NCBI GenBank assembly: GCA_951217055.1
Contig: OX578280.1
Span: 15,725,394-15,789,393 of the forward strand
Source of the DNA: Gerris lacustris
Taxonomy: Eukaryota; Arthropoda; Insecta; Hemiptera; Gerridae
Length of the DNA stretch: 64,000 bases
Reading direction: 5' to 3'
Shown: positions 41,976-53,644 of the stretch, in pieces
How the letters are laid out: every line of letters begins with the position of its first letter
How positions within the stretch are numbered: position 1 is the stretch's first letter
Made by a program: the position numbers and the translations under genes
Notes under the pieces: model-generated
The model's database searches: none
The model's input: only the letters and a program-made list of their open reading frames with translations
What the model was told of the DNA's origin: nothing

Positions 41976-42933
41976 AAAGAAACAATTATGGTTTCGTTGT
42001 TCGGTCTGTCCGTCTGTCACTCTGTTCGGTTCCAATAACTTTTGAATCAAAAGATATAAAAGCATGAAACTTTGCAGTATTAAAGATAGTTTTTACGCGC
42101 ACATAGAAAAATTGCGGACTCAAAATGGCGGATTATTCATGTTACACGATTTTTTTTTTTTACATTTTGTGTGGGGTATCAATATTAAGGTGATCTGAGA
42201 ACCTCGACAAATATATTATGCCAAATTAAGTAAAAATTAAATTAGCAGTATAATAATTAAATTAGATCTCCATCTCTATACATATATAAAACAATAAATC
42301 AAGTATGTTTTTAATGAAAGTAGGTAGTTTTAAAGAGGTATTTATATTTTGTCTTGAATTCTCTTCAATTTGTTTCATTGCCACAAAAACAAAAACATAT
42401 TTCCAAGACAATACCACAAATAGAATCCTACCAAAGTCTTGTTTAGTTTCCTCTGAAATAAAAGTAAAGTAAAGAATTTTAAGACTTCATTTATAAAACA
42501 TTGAGAATTAGTTGAGTCTAACTCTTTATTTTTGTTTATTGGGGGAGACTGGAGCCTTGCTGTCGGACAGTTTTACAAAAAGACAATGAGATCAGAGACT
42601 ATGCCAATATTCCCTGGAAGTGAATTGGAACAGTGCCACTGACATATCAGCTACTAAATTCTCTGTACTATTAATTAAAAAACTTCTCAGTCAATATTGG
42701 ATGGTTTGCTCAAAGCTATTAATACTTTATATTGTTTACTATTTCGTATATTTGAGTAGAAATCCACATACTTTGAATCGTATTATTTATTTTACTCTCT
42801 GTATATTTGTTATGGTCTGCCACTGCTTTTTAATTTTTCACTTGATTCTGTTCCTCTTCTACCTCTTGGCGTACCTGGTGCACAAAGGCAACGCCATCGT
42901 AGTCAACGAGGGTCGTCTCAAAAGTAATTTACA
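41976..42933. other. Unassigned DNA with a 105-codon hydrophobic ORF
   Basis: 41995-42150 is SINE-like (GTTCGGTCTGTCCGTCTGTC). The plus ORF at 42620-42937 is rich in Leu, Ile, Phe and Tyr, with two hydrophobic stretches (LLILYIVYYFVYL and IFHLILFLFYLLAYLV). It ends inside element B2. No domain recognised; it could be chance in AT-rich DNA. Confidence 0.3.
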
Positions 42934-43631
42934 CTAGGCATCGCGTGGCTCTATCATTGAAGCGAGCGTATTGCAATGAAATACTGAATATTGAAATTTG
43001 TTAATCATGATGAATGTCATAGTTGAAGATAAGTGGAAGAGGGTAGTGTAGGGAAGAGTGGGGGTACTCGGTACAAAGCTTTACTTCCTAAACTAACCTA
43101 TTCACTATACGACTATATCAATCTTCACCACCCGCGGTAGCTTTTAAACAATTATTATAAATGTATCTCGTCACTACGCAAAGAATTTTGCTGGTATCAA
43201 GTTGAAATTTTGCATACCTGTTTCAATTGTGCATTAGATGGTGTATATGAAGTTTTATTAAAATCGTTACGTTAGAACGTAAGATATCGGTAATAAGGTT
43301 GCTTTCTCTATTATAAACGTTTAGGTCCGCTTTAATAGTTTTAGCGATCTTTATTAAGTCATAGCGGTGTCGCTGTTGGTTTTAGTAAAAAATGTTATTT
43401 GAAAAATATGTTCGTCTCATCGAATAGATGATGATAGAATCTTTTCCCGTCCTGAAATTCCAATTTAATTTTTGTACCTCTTGTTTACGCGAGCGTTGCG
43501 CGCGAACTCTTGGATGGATCACGCTTGCCAACGAACTTAGCCTGAGTATTAGTAAGAGGAACATGTATACCAAATTTCAACTAAATCGGTCAACTTTTAC
43601 TCAAGTTATCGTCACACGCGTGAACGTTACT

Positions 43632-43703
<72 letters not shown>

Positions 43704-43752
43704 CGGAGCATATTTCGTTGAATGTAGGAAGCTCGCTACGCTCGCTTCAACT
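42934..43752 (+). mobile_element. B family element, copy B2
   Basis: Aligns with B1 from CTAGGCATCGCGTGGCTCTA to GAAGCTCGCTACGCTCGCTT. Carries CCAACGAACTTAGCCTGAG, CTAAATCGGTCAACTTTTAC and a (CAGA)n tract at 43632-43700 that is longer than in B1. The ORFs reading DRQTDRQT are microsatellite artefacts. Confidence 0.8.
43632..43700 (+). repeat. (CAGA)n microsatellite in B2
   Basis: About 17 perfect tetranucleotides. Equivalent tracts occur at 8446-8502 and 51580-51633. Confidence 0.95.
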
Positions 43753-43769
43753 ATTTTTTAAAATCTGTT

Positions 43770-44434
43770 TGGTGCGCGGGAAAAGGCTGGGAATCGCAGG
43801 GAAGTTTCGCTTGGTTGTAGTGGCAGCGCTGAAATATTCCCAGATGGGCACCACCACCGCGCGATAGCCATGCTCCTGCCGCTATGGAGGCTCCACTCGT
43901 TCCCACCGCCGATTGCAAGGTCCGTGGTGTTATTCGATTTTATCGGCAAAAAACATCGTGCGTTGTGTAGTGTGTACGGTGAAGACGTTATGTCAAGGCC
44001 AATGATTTCACGATGGTGCCAATCATTCATTGGTGGGAGAACAACATTTCACGATGAACAACGAAACGGCCGGCCATCCCATTCCCGCACTGGAACTGTT
44101 GTCGAAGATATCCGAAGAGTCGTGGACACGGATCGGCGTCTAACGCTTGATGAAATCCTTTGTGAGCTTTCTCCAAATGTTGAAATAAGCCGGGGCTTCA
44201 CTTCATAGGATCATTACAGATGATCTCCATTTATCAAAACTGTGTGCAAGATGGGTTCCACGCCTGCTTTCTGAACAACAGAAAGAGCAGCGAGATGGCG
44301 CTACGTTGCTATTTCAACGCATGACATGTTTTTTTTACATCCATCTTATTTCCCTGATTATGCATCAAGTGATTTTCATCTCGGGTAAAGACACTTCGCA
44401 AATGAGGACGACCTTAAAGACTAAATAAAAATTT
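43770..44434 (+). mobile_element. Mariner-type element, internally deleted
   Basis: Transposase N-terminal region, a short linker and the C-terminal end are preserved in order, but the central catalytic region is missing. Noticeably less AT-rich than the flanks, consistent with a more recent arrival. I did not delimit terminal inverted repeats; the left end lies near the B2 terminus and the right end near A9. Confidence 0.8.
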
Positions 44435-44440
44435 ATAGAA
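43884..44440 (+). pseudogene. Mariner transposase remnant, frameshifted and missing its core
   Basis: Starts ATG at 43884 with MEAPLVPTADCKVRGVIRFY, then a frameshift or stop near 43970. The next frame reads CSVYGEDVMSRPMISRWCQS and GGRTTFHDEQRNGRPS, the helix-turn-helix DNA-binding region of mariner transposases, up to about 44205. A further shift gives RIITDDLHLSKLCARWVPRL and LSEQQKEQR. At 44330-44385 comes FPDYASSDFHL, the block holding the third catalytic Asp. The first two catalytic Asp regions (about 150 residues) are deleted. Cannot transpose itself. Confidence 0.88.
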
Positions 44441-44500
44441 TCATTAAAGAATACAAAATAAGACGCGAGGAAGCTATGTGCCACACTAATTGGCAGACTA
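44435..44500 (-). mobile_element. A family fragment (copy A9)
   Basis: AGACGCGAGGAAGCTATGTG and CCACACTAATTGGCAGACTA are the reversed A 5' end. Only the first ~65 bp is present, at the edge of the mariner remnant. Confidence 0.65.
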
Positions 44501-45141
44501 TTTTTAATTTCAATTTATCATGTGAAAATCAAAAATGCTTACATTTAACCATTCCATGGAGGAATAGTATGACATAAAATAATGTAATATTTACATTGAA
44601 TACCCTTGTAAATATTTTGCCCTACATATATCTTAGCTTATGTACTTGCCCTTTTATTTATACTATTATACTTTAAACAAACGTTATAAAACTCGAAATC
44701 AATCTTATGGAATTCTTATAAGAACAAAATCTCAAGAATTCGTTTCATGTTAAACATGAGAAAATTGAGATGTAACAACGATGTTTTACCTTGTTCTTGT
44801 TAAAAGTTAACTTTGATGTTCATATTGTCAGAAACATTGTTATTTTCCTTTGTTTTTATATTTCTGAAATTGATTAGCTATTTTAAATACAAAAAGATTT
44901 TATTTATTAATGCTTCATTGATTGTTAAAAAAAAAAAAATCATCTCTCAATTTCCACTATATTTTTAGAATTTATTTTCTTTCGTGTCCTCCAGAATTGT
45001 TTCTTTTCCTCATAAAATGTTTGCCTTTGTTAATCCCATTTTTACAATGATGGAAAAGGATTTTATATGTTGAGGACGTTTTATCATTCTTTCTATACTT
45101 TACTTGCTTAACAAGCTATAAAAGAGAGACTAAAAGATTTA
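44501..45141. other. AT-rich DNA, nothing assigned
   Basis: No ORF, palindrome or repeat copy of note. Confidence 0.45.
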
Positions 45142-45412
45142 GAGACAAATCAAATTATACTTACTTTCAACAAAATATAATTAAACTATATTGTCTAGCT
45201 TTTTGATGTAGAAACAAATCAAATTATACCTACTTTCAACAAAATATAATTAAACTATATTGTCTAGCTTTTTGATGTAGAAACAAATCAAATTATACCT
45301 ACTTTCAACAAAATATAATTAAACTATATTGTCTAGCTTTTTGATGTAGAAACAAATCAAATTATACCTACTTTCAACAAAATATAATTAAACTATAATG
45401 GCTAGCTTTTCC
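45142..45412. repeat. Tandem repeat, 69-bp unit, 4 copies
   Basis: GAAACAAATCAAATTATACC recurs at 45142 (as GAGACAAATC), 45211, 45280 and 45349, exactly 69 bp apart. The inner copies are identical, so the array is young. AT-rich, non-coding. Confidence 0.95.
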
Positions 45413-46180
45413 TTCTTTTGCGAATTTCCTAGATAACTTCCTTACTTCCTTCGTCCTTTTTTTTTTTTTTTTTTTTTTGTTTCAATAAATTATTTTTACT
45501 TTTCCCTTGCTAAAGGAAAAGTATTGTTATCATTTAAAAATGTTCAAACCGAGATTTCAACGCAACCATCCATTTTGGGTGATTTGAAGACGATTTGAAA
45601 TTTGAGTGGTTTTTAGCTGGATGGCCGTCTGTCTATCTGACTGTCTGGCTATCTGACTGTCTATCTATCTGACTGTTTGTCTATCTGTCTGTCTGTCTAT
45701 CTAACTGTCTGTCTATCTGGCTGTATGTCTGCCTGTATCACGCATAACTCCCACAGTTTTAAGCTAGAGAGTTGAAACTTGGTACTGAAATCATTCCTTA
45801 CATGTAGTTGTGCTGCCCGGAAAATCATAAATTGTAATTAGGGTTAATGACGAAACAAATTTATGATTTTCCGGACAGAAAATGGGTATTTTCCTGTCTT
45901 TTCAAAAAAATTTAGATTACGCTGAAATTTGCACTAATTATACATATACCTCTTTAAAACCATCGAAATGTTAGTAGAAATAGCTGAATTTCATTCTGAT
46001 ATCTGCTGCCATTTTGAAAATATCGCCTTTTGAACTTTGAAAATTTAACGCCAAATAATTCTTCTTCTAAATAATTGAGCTGTAATTCGCATCAATTTTA
46101 CCTTTATATAAGATAAATAATTCCTCCATATAAAAACTTAATATCTCCTGCCATCTTGGAATTATTTGTTAAGGAAATGT
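45413..46180 (+). repeat. SINE-like repeat with a GTCTATCTGACT tract
   Basis: Begins with a hairpin ACTTTTCCCTTGCTAAAGGAAAAGT at 45498, the same architecture as the C-family start. It then has GATTTCAACGCAACCATCC and a (TCTGACTGTCTATC)n-like tract at 45628-45735. ACCTGCCATTTTGAAAAT-type phrases follow. Internal TAAATTGT/GGAAAATCATAAA inverted phrases at 45815-45870. Confidence 0.5.
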
Positions 46181-46601
46181 TCCGAGACGTCCCATGTCCT
46201 ATTTTTGTCCTATTTATAAATTTTGTTCTGATTGACATTATTTTCTTTACTACTTTTTTTTTCAAAGAACGTTCTTCAACTATCTCACCAGGTTATATTC
46301 CTCTCTTATATCACTCTCTAGCTCTCATTTTGGATTTTCCCTTTCATTCATGTGTTATTGTGTTAGTAGATTTCTAGCTCTTAGTTTTTCTTTTATTTAC
46401 TTACTTTTTTTACGTGGTTTCATTTGTTGTACTTTTATATTTTTTATATTTATTTCATATCTATGTCGTATATATCACTTACACGTCACACCTTTTATTT
46501 ATTATGCTACTGTTTTATGCCTCTTCGATTCAGTACATAGTTTTCCAATAATATTCTATTTAACTAATTATAATTAAAAAAGTTTTTTCAATTTTATTTA
46601 A
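46181..46601. other. T-rich DNA with two AT-driven ORFs
   Basis: ORFs at 46156-46377 and 46350-46577 encode Phe/Ile/Leu-rich peptides expected from T-rich DNA. Nothing recognised. Confidence 0.4.
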
Positions 46602-48592
46602 TACTAGCTGGGTACCCGTGCTTCGCCACGGAGTGTTATAATTAGATAAGTTTATAAACAACCATAATGAAACATATAAATTATTGTACTATGCAAGAAT
46701 ATCTAGATTCTATCTCTCCCACCAATTTCTATACCCCCTCCTCTTTGATAAGCTAATTTTAAAATATCCTAAGTTCGAGTGGGCAAATTTTTATCGTCAT
46801 CGAACTAAAACTGTAGATTTGTATAAAGAACATACACCCACACATGTTGATTTTTATATATATATAGCTATAAATTTCCATTTTACCCCCTCCTAAATAA
46901 AATTGTACATAACAACAATTACTTTTCAACGATATGCATGATATGAAGGGAATCCATTACTTTGACATTTTTACTCCGTACCCCTTTTACCAAAATTTAA
47001 ATTTCGAAAATTCATGTAGACAGTGACCTCCCCCTTGCTTTGAAGGGAAAGTGAGTAAATATTCATCAAATTGGGACAAAACTGTAGATTTGTATAAAAG
47101 ACATACCCTCATACTGACACTCTTATTTTTTTATAAGATATAGCTATATTTTTCCATTTTACCCCCTCCTAAATGGAAATACATATGACAAAACTGTACA
47201 TAACAACAATTAATGTAATCTTAAAGAGCTCTTTAACGATATGCATCATAAAGGGTATTCAGTCCTTTGACCCCGTACTCATTATTGTACCATATTCCCT
47301 GTGTACCAAAATTTAAATTTCGAAAATTCATGTGGACACTGATTTTTTCTTCCTTTAAAGGTCAAGTGTGCATTTTTTGATCGAGATCGGACTAAAACTA
47401 TGGATTTGTATAAAGAACATACACACATACGTTGACTTTTAGATATATTTTTCCATTTACCCCCCTAAATGTACGTAAAAACAATTACTGTACTCTTAAA
47501 GAGCTTTTCAACAATATGCATCATGAAGGGTTTTAACTTTGACATTTGTACCCCGTACTCCTGTGTACCAAAAATTTAATTTCGAACATTCATGTAGACA
47601 GAGATCTTCCCCTTGCTTTGAAGGTCAAGTGAGCAAATTTTCATCGAGATCGAATTAAAACTGTTGATTTGTATAAAGAACATAAACACACTCACACATA
47701 CGTTGACTTTTAAAGATAGAGATATACATTTCCATTTTACCCCCCTCCTAAATGAAAAAATGACAAAAACGTACTTAACAACAATTAATGTACTCTTAAA
47801 GAGCTTTTTAACGATATGCATGAAGGGTATCCATTACTTTGACATTTGTACCCCGTACCTCTGTGTACCAAAATTTTAATTTCGGAAAATGATGAAGGCA
47901 CTGTAGGCAGTGACCTTCACCTTGTTTGGAAGAAAAAGAGTGTAAATATTCATCAAATTGGGATAAAACTGTAGATTTGTATAAAATACATTCTCTCATA
48001 TAGATACTTTTCTTTCTATATATAGATATAGTTATATTTGCCACTTTACCCCCCTCCTAAATGAAAATATGACAAAACTATACATAACAACAATTACTGT
48101 ACCCTTAAAGAGCTTTTCAACGGTATGCATCACGAAGGGTATTCATTATTTTGATCCCGTATTCATTACTTGTACCCCGTACCCCTGTGTACCAAAATTA
48201 AAATTTCGAAACTTCATGTAGACCTTGATTTTCCCCTTGCTTTGAAGGTCAAGTGTGCAAATTTTCATCGAGATCGGACTAAAACTGTAGATTTGTATAA
48301 AGAACAAATAAGATATAGCTATATTTTTCTATTTTACCCCCCTCCTAAATGAAAATATGACAAAAGTGTACATAACAACAATTACTGTACCCTTAAAGAG
48401 CTTTTCAACGATATGCATCATGAAGGGTATTCATTACTTTGACCCCGTATTTATTACTTGTACCCCGTACCTCTGTGTACCAAAATTGAAATTTCGAAAA
48501 TTCATGTAGACCTTGATTGTCTCCTTGCTTTGAAGGTCAAGTGTGCAAATTTTCATCGAGATCGAACTAAAACTGTAGATTTGTATAAAGAA

Positions 48593-48634
<42 letters not shown>

Positions 48635-48655
48635 TTGACTTTTATATATATAGAT
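46602..48655 (+). mobile_element. R300 element: ACTAG...ATATATAGAT termini with ~300-bp internal repeats
   Basis: Opens ACTAGCTGGGTACCCGTGCT, TCGCCACGGAGTG and closes after a (CA)n tract with CATTGACTTTTATATATATAGAT. Between them a ~300-bp unit is repeated about six times. The unit order is TTTTCATCGAGATCGGACTA, GTAGATTTGTATAAAGAACA, CCATTTTACCCCCCTCCTAA, CTGTACCCTTAAAGAGCTTT, CGATATGCATCATGAAGGGT, GTACCCCGTACCCCTGTGTA, TTTCGAAAATTCATGTAGAC. Short ORFs on both strands repeat with the unit and are not genes. Class unknown; similar termini are seen in element L. Confidence 0.7.
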
Positions 48656-48960
48656 TTTATAAAATTATACAAATCCTTTCATTTAGGTTTTAACTTTGAA
48701 TTTATGTTTTCGGTTTTACTTTATTTGTTTGTATATATTTATCTCATTTATCTAAAACTTTTCCAGTTAAGTTTTTTTTTTGTATTATTCAAATCATACC
48801 AATCTTTGACACTATAACTAATGAGCATAGACCTCTATGATTCCATTCCTTCATCTTGTCCTTCCTTCATCTGGTCCTTCCTTCATCTTGTCCTTCCTTC
48901 ATCTGGTCTTTCCTTCATCTTGTCCTTCCTTCATCTGGTCTTTCCTTCATCTAGTCCTCC
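47583..48960 (+). repeat. 1,378-bp tandem duplication, first copy
   Basis: From CGAACATTCATGTAGACAGA to the CATCTAGTCCTCC in the 16-bp minisatellite. Identical to the next block apart from one or two substitutions (for example GAACATAAAC against GAATATAAAC) and one CA dinucleotide. Confidence 0.93.
48842..48958 (+). repeat. 16-bp minisatellite CCTTCCTTCATCTGGT, first block
   Basis: About 7 units alternating CTTGT/CTGGT endings, cut off by the start of the second duplication copy. Confidence 0.9.
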
Positions 48961-49970
48961 CGAACATTCATGTAGACAGAGATCTTCCCCTTGCTTTGAA
49001 GGTCAAGTGAGCAAATTTTCATCGAGATCGAATTAAAACTGTTGATTTGTATAAAGAATATAAACACACTCACACATACGTTGACTTTTAAAGATAGAGA
49101 TATACATTTCCATTTTACCCCCCTCCTAAATGAAAAAATGACAAAAACGTACTTAACAACAATTAATGTACTCTTAAAGAGCTTTTTAACGATATGCATG
49201 AAGGGTATCCATTACTTTGACATTTGTACCCCGTACCTCTGTGTACCAAAATTTTAATTTCGGAAAATGATGAAGGCACTGTAGGCAGTGACCTTCACCT
49301 TGTTTGGAAGAAAAAGAGTGTAAATATTCATCAAATTGGGATAAAACTGTAGATTTGTATAAAATACATTCTCTCATATAGATACTTTTCTTTCTATATA
49401 TAGATATAGTTATATTTGCCACTTTACCCCCCTCCTAAATGAAAATATGACAAAACTATACATAACAACAATTACTGTACCCTTAAAGAGCTTTTCAACG
49501 GTATGCATCACGAAGGGTATTCATTATTTTGATCCCGTATTCATTACTTGTACCCCGTACCCCTGTGTACCAAAATTAAAATTTCGAAACTTCATGTAGA
49601 CCTTGATTTTCCCCTTGCTTTGAAGGTCAAGTGTGCAAATTTTCATCGAGATCGGACTAAAACTGTAGATTTGTATAAAGAACAAATAAGATATAGCTAT
49701 ATTTTTCTATTTTACCCCCCTCCTAAATGAAAATATGACAAAAGTGTACATAACAACAATTACTGTACCCTTAAAGAGCTTTTCAACGATATGCATCATG
49801 AAGGGTATTCATTACTTTGACCCCGTATTTATTACTTGTACCCCGTACCTCTGTGTACCAAAATTGAAATTTCGAAAATTCATGTAGACCTTGATTGTCT
49901 CCTTGCTTTGAAGGTCAAGTGTGCAAATTTTCATCGAGATCGAACTAAAACTGTAGATTTGTATAAAGAA

Positions 49971-50010
<40 letters not shown>

Positions 50011-50336
50011 TTGACTTTTATATATATAGATTTTATAAAATTATACAAATCCTTTCATTTAGGTTTTAACTTTGAATTTATGTTTTCGGTTTTACTTTAT
50101 TTGTTTGTATATATTTATCTCATTTATCTAAAACTTTTCCAGTTAAGTTTTTTTTTTGTATTATTCAAATCATACCAATCTTTGACACTATAACTAATGA
50201 GCATAGACCTCTATGATTCCATTCCTTCATCTTGTCCTTCCTTCATCTGGTCCTTCCTTCATCTTGTCCTTCCTTCATCTGGTCTTTCCTTCATCTTGTC
50301 CTTCCTTCATCTGGTCTTTCCTTCATCTAGTCCTCC
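48961..50336 (+). repeat. 1,376-bp tandem duplication, second copy
   Basis: Directly abuts the first copy. The (CA)n tract at 49974-50006 is 2 bp shorter than in the first. Contains four R300 units and the start of the minisatellite. Confidence 0.93.
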
Positions 50337-50935
50337 CTTCATCTGGTCTTTCCTTCATTTAGTCCTTCCTTCATCTGGTCTTTCCTTCATCTGGTCCTTC
50401 CTTCATCTGGTCCTTCCTTCATCTGGTCTTTCCTTCATTTAGTCCTTCCTTCATCTGGTCTTTCCTTCATCTGGTCCTTCCTTCATCTGGTCCTTCCTTT
50501 ATCTGGTCCTTCCTTCATCTGGTCCTTCCTTCATCTAGTCCTCCCTTCATCTGGTCTTTCCTTCATTTAGTCCTTCCTTCATCTGGTCTTTCCTTCATCT
50601 GGTCCTTCCTTCATCTGGTCCTTCCTTTATCTGGTCCTTCCTTCATCTGGTCTTTTCTTCATCTAGTCCATCCTTAATCTGGTCCTTCCTTCATCTAGTC
50701 CTCCCTTCATCTGGTCTTTCCTTCATTTAGTCCTTCCTTCATCTGGTCTTTCCTTCATCTGCTCCTTCCTTCATCTGGTCCTTCCTTTATCTGGTCCTTC
50801 CTTCATCTGGTCTTTTCTTCATCTAGTCCATCCTTAATCTGGTCCTTCCTTCATCTGGTCTTTCCTTCATGCGGTCCTTCCTTCATCTATTACTTCATCT
50901 GATCCTTCCTTCACCTGATTCTTTATCTGATCTTT
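50216..50935 (+). repeat. 16-bp minisatellite CCTTCCTTCATCTGGT, main block, about 44 copies
   Basis: Continuous array with variants CTTGT, CTAGT, TTTAGT and TTATCTGGT. Higher-order groups recur: the string around CATCTAGTCCTCCCTTCATC appears at about 50325, 50534 and 50694. Ends with degenerate CATCTGATCCTTCC units. Confidence 0.93.
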
Positions 50936-51198
50936 CATCCTTGGTCTTGTAACAGCAGTCTTTGACATCCCACCTCAAATATGATTAATGTCATTCAGTC
51001 ACCGCAAACTTGAATTCATTTACTTCTGTTCCTCAATAAATCCCCTTTATCATTAATAAATTAATCCTTTTATCAGCCGTATTTCACCTCAAATCACATT
51101 ACTCAACTGATTCTTTATTTACTTGTTATTATTCATAAGATACGTGGTTAGCTCAAAGGTCGGTTTTGATATCGTTATTGATAATTTAAAAAAAAATA
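50936..51198. other. Spacer
   Basis: Nothing recognised. Confidence 0.35.
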
Positions 51199-51592
51199 GA
51201 CTGCCAATTAGTGTGGCACATAGCTTCCTCGCATCCTATCATGTACTTAATTGTTATAATGTTTATTGTGTAAAAACTATTAATAGTTTTAGCGATCTTT
51301 AACACTTCATAGCGGTGTTGCTGTTGGTTTTACTGAAAAATTGTATTTGAAAAAAATGTTTGTCTCAATGAATAGATGAAGTTAAATTTTTTTCCCGACC
51401 TAAAATTCCAATTTTAAATTTGAAGTTCACGTTTACGCGAGCGTTGCTCGTGAACGCTTGGACGGATAACGTTGTCCAACGAACTCGTCCTGGGCATTGG
51501 TAAAATGAACATGTGTACCAAATTTCATCAAAATCGGTTGACATTTACTCAAGTTATCGTCGCACGTTTCATAATTCGCGGACACACAGACC

Positions 51593-51624
<32 letters not shown>

Positions 51625-51770
51625 TACAGACAGACACGAGACCAAAAATGTTCCCTGATGTCTGAAACGGATTTCTGTCTTGGAATTTTTAAAATCGGAG
51701 GCATAAAAGTTTTTCGTTCTCAAGAGTGAACACAATGCTTCCGTTACCTTCGGTAAGCTCGGAAGCAAAA
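51199..51770 (+). mobile_element. A/B chimeric element
   Basis: A-family 5' end (CTGCCAATTAGTGTGGCACA, 51199-51250), then B-family body (AGTTTTAGCGATCTTTAACA to AAAATCGGTTGACATTTACT, about 51283-51580). After the CAGA tract comes the A-family 3' end (ACCAAAAATGTTCCCTGATG, GGAATTTTTAAAATCGGAGG, CTTCCGTTACCTTCGGTAAG). The right switch falls in the CAGA microsatellite shared by both families. Confidence 0.85.
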
Positions 51771-52968
51771 TTGTTTATTAAATACACTTTCTATTGTACA
51801 TTTCACATTTTGCTCTATGCCATAAAGTAGCCAGGACTCCTATGAACCTTCAATCACCTTCTTCTTATGAAGCTTCACATTATATTATTTTCCTTTTATC
51901 TTATTAGACTGTCTCCTTCTATATTCTCTTACCATCAGATTGATTTATAAATCTATATCTGACTTTCCTTTGTGTACATTCACTTCATGTCACTCCATAT
52001 CACCTCTTGTAAACTATTTCTCACACCCATATCACTCTATCGAACCTTCTCTTTTTCGTAGCTTACTCGATATTCTCTCTTTACCCTCTTAGATTAAGAT
52101 GGAAAACTGAAAATTCATGAACGCTCTGTCTAATATAATATGCATGGAAAACACTTCTTAGTTTACCTCCTTCGAGTGGTTTTCCATGCATATGCATAAC
52201 TTATATTTCCTATATAACCTCACACCTTTAGAATATTCTCAACCTAACCTATTTTATCCTAACCTATATTTCTCTCCTTTTTTTAAAATCCTTAAAATTT
52301 TCTTTTACATAGAAAAGTAGAAATAAAATAGGGAAATTGAATAAAGGAAAATTGAATTTGAATTATTCTACTTTCTAATACATTAAGGAATCTAAATAGG
52401 TTATTCGTTTAATAAAATTTTAAGCAGAAAATGTTTGGAAAAACTTGTATATAATTATTTATATATTCCACTAAAATTTGTATTCATTATTCAGGTTCGG
52501 GCGAGTGAGCGATTTGCCTCAATGCGTCCTGAACATGGACCTCTAAAAGATTCCACTGTAGTAGTAATATACTAAATACAGTTGGAAAGAAGTATTTTAA
52601 TCAAATATGATGCGAGATCATTTAAAATATCGAACTACTTAGGTTAACTACGGAGTTATACTTTGTTATGGTCAACGATTGATAAATATTATTTGAAAAC
52701 TTTTTCAAATAATTTGTACTCCCTTTAAAACTAGGCTTGATAAAAAAAAACTCCGAAATCATCAAATGACTTACTTTCCTGCAAAGATGATTACAGATTA
52801 TAACAAATTAGTAAAGACAGAAATTTTACCCGCTATACTTAACAGATATAATATGATTACCTCACATAATAATGTTGCTAACTTATATTTTTAAAAATCT
52901 ATCAGAAATAATCATGATTAAGGTTTTTTTTGCTACTTAATGTTGTTTCACAAATGAAAAAAAATAGA
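51771..52968. other. Unassigned DNA with a hairpin and CCTAACCTA motifs
   Basis: A hairpin at 52139-52190 pairs ATGCATGGAAAACAC with GTGGTTTTCCATGCAT (one bulge). AACCTAACCT/CCTAACCTAT at 52240-52270 resembles insect telomeric TTAGG repeats but has only a few units. No credible ORF. Confidence 0.5.
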
Positions 52969-53260
52969 CTGCCAATTAGTGCGGCACATAGCTTCATCGC
53001 GCCATCATTTACTTTATTGATGGAATGCTTTTACAACCCATTATTATCAAATTTATTTTATTTTTTCCCTCCTTTTTCTTTAATCTGTCAAAATTGTTTT
53101 GTTTTTTACTTGAATAAAAGTGTAAATTTTGCCATATTTAGTGTGGGGAGGAGGTTGAAATTAATGAGGGGCCATCTGGGGGCTACTTTCGTCAAACCAT
53201 CCTAATTGCTTTAGAAATCGGATGAGTTCTTTGAAGATATTCGTGTAAATAAAAGTGTTT

Positions 53261-53634
53261 ATCTCCAGTAGGGAGAAAAAGTTATGATTTTGGATTAGTT
53301 TAGGGGGACTAAACTAAGTATTTTCTTCCCTGAACTCAAAGAGTAGGGAGAAAAAGTAAAACCAAGAAGAAAAAGAAGGATTGCCAACTTAATTATTTTA
53401 TAAATAGTAGAGAATGAATGGCTAATTTAGTGAATTTGTTGAAATCAGGTTGGCGACACTGCTTTTTCGACCTTATTTGTAAATTGCACTTATTATTGTT
53501 TACCTGCATCTACATAACCTTCTTTTTTTTAATATTGAATCTCTTATAACTGCTATTAAAAGTGCTAACAATTACTGTTATTTATTAAAATTAAATCAAT
53601 TTTTTTTATTATGTATTTTCTCTCTACTGGAGAT
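53261..53634 (+). mobile_element. G family element, copy G3
   Basis: ATCTCCAGTAGGGAGAAAAA to TTTTCTCTCTACTGGAGAT. Slightly shorter than G1 through loss of the TTTGAGTTTAATTCC block. Confidence 0.82.
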
Positions 53635-53644
53635 AAAATATTTT

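Noticed and set aside
42620..42937. Membrane protein gene
   Set aside because: Hydrophobic peptide expected from T-rich DNA, ends inside a repeat element, no splice or family signal.
43428..43721. 97-codon ORF ending in DRQTDRQT repeats
   Set aside because: Spans element B2 and its CAGA microsatellite; an equivalent ORF is not maintained in B1.
47583..50336. Direct 1.38-kb repeats read as the LTRs of a retrotransposon
   Set aside because: The copies abut directly with no internal coding region, lack TG...CA ends, and the breakpoint lies in a minisatellite. Tandem duplication fits better.
52238..52272. Telomere or interstitial telomeric array
   Set aside because: Only a few CCTAA-like units mixed with other T-rich text; far too short.
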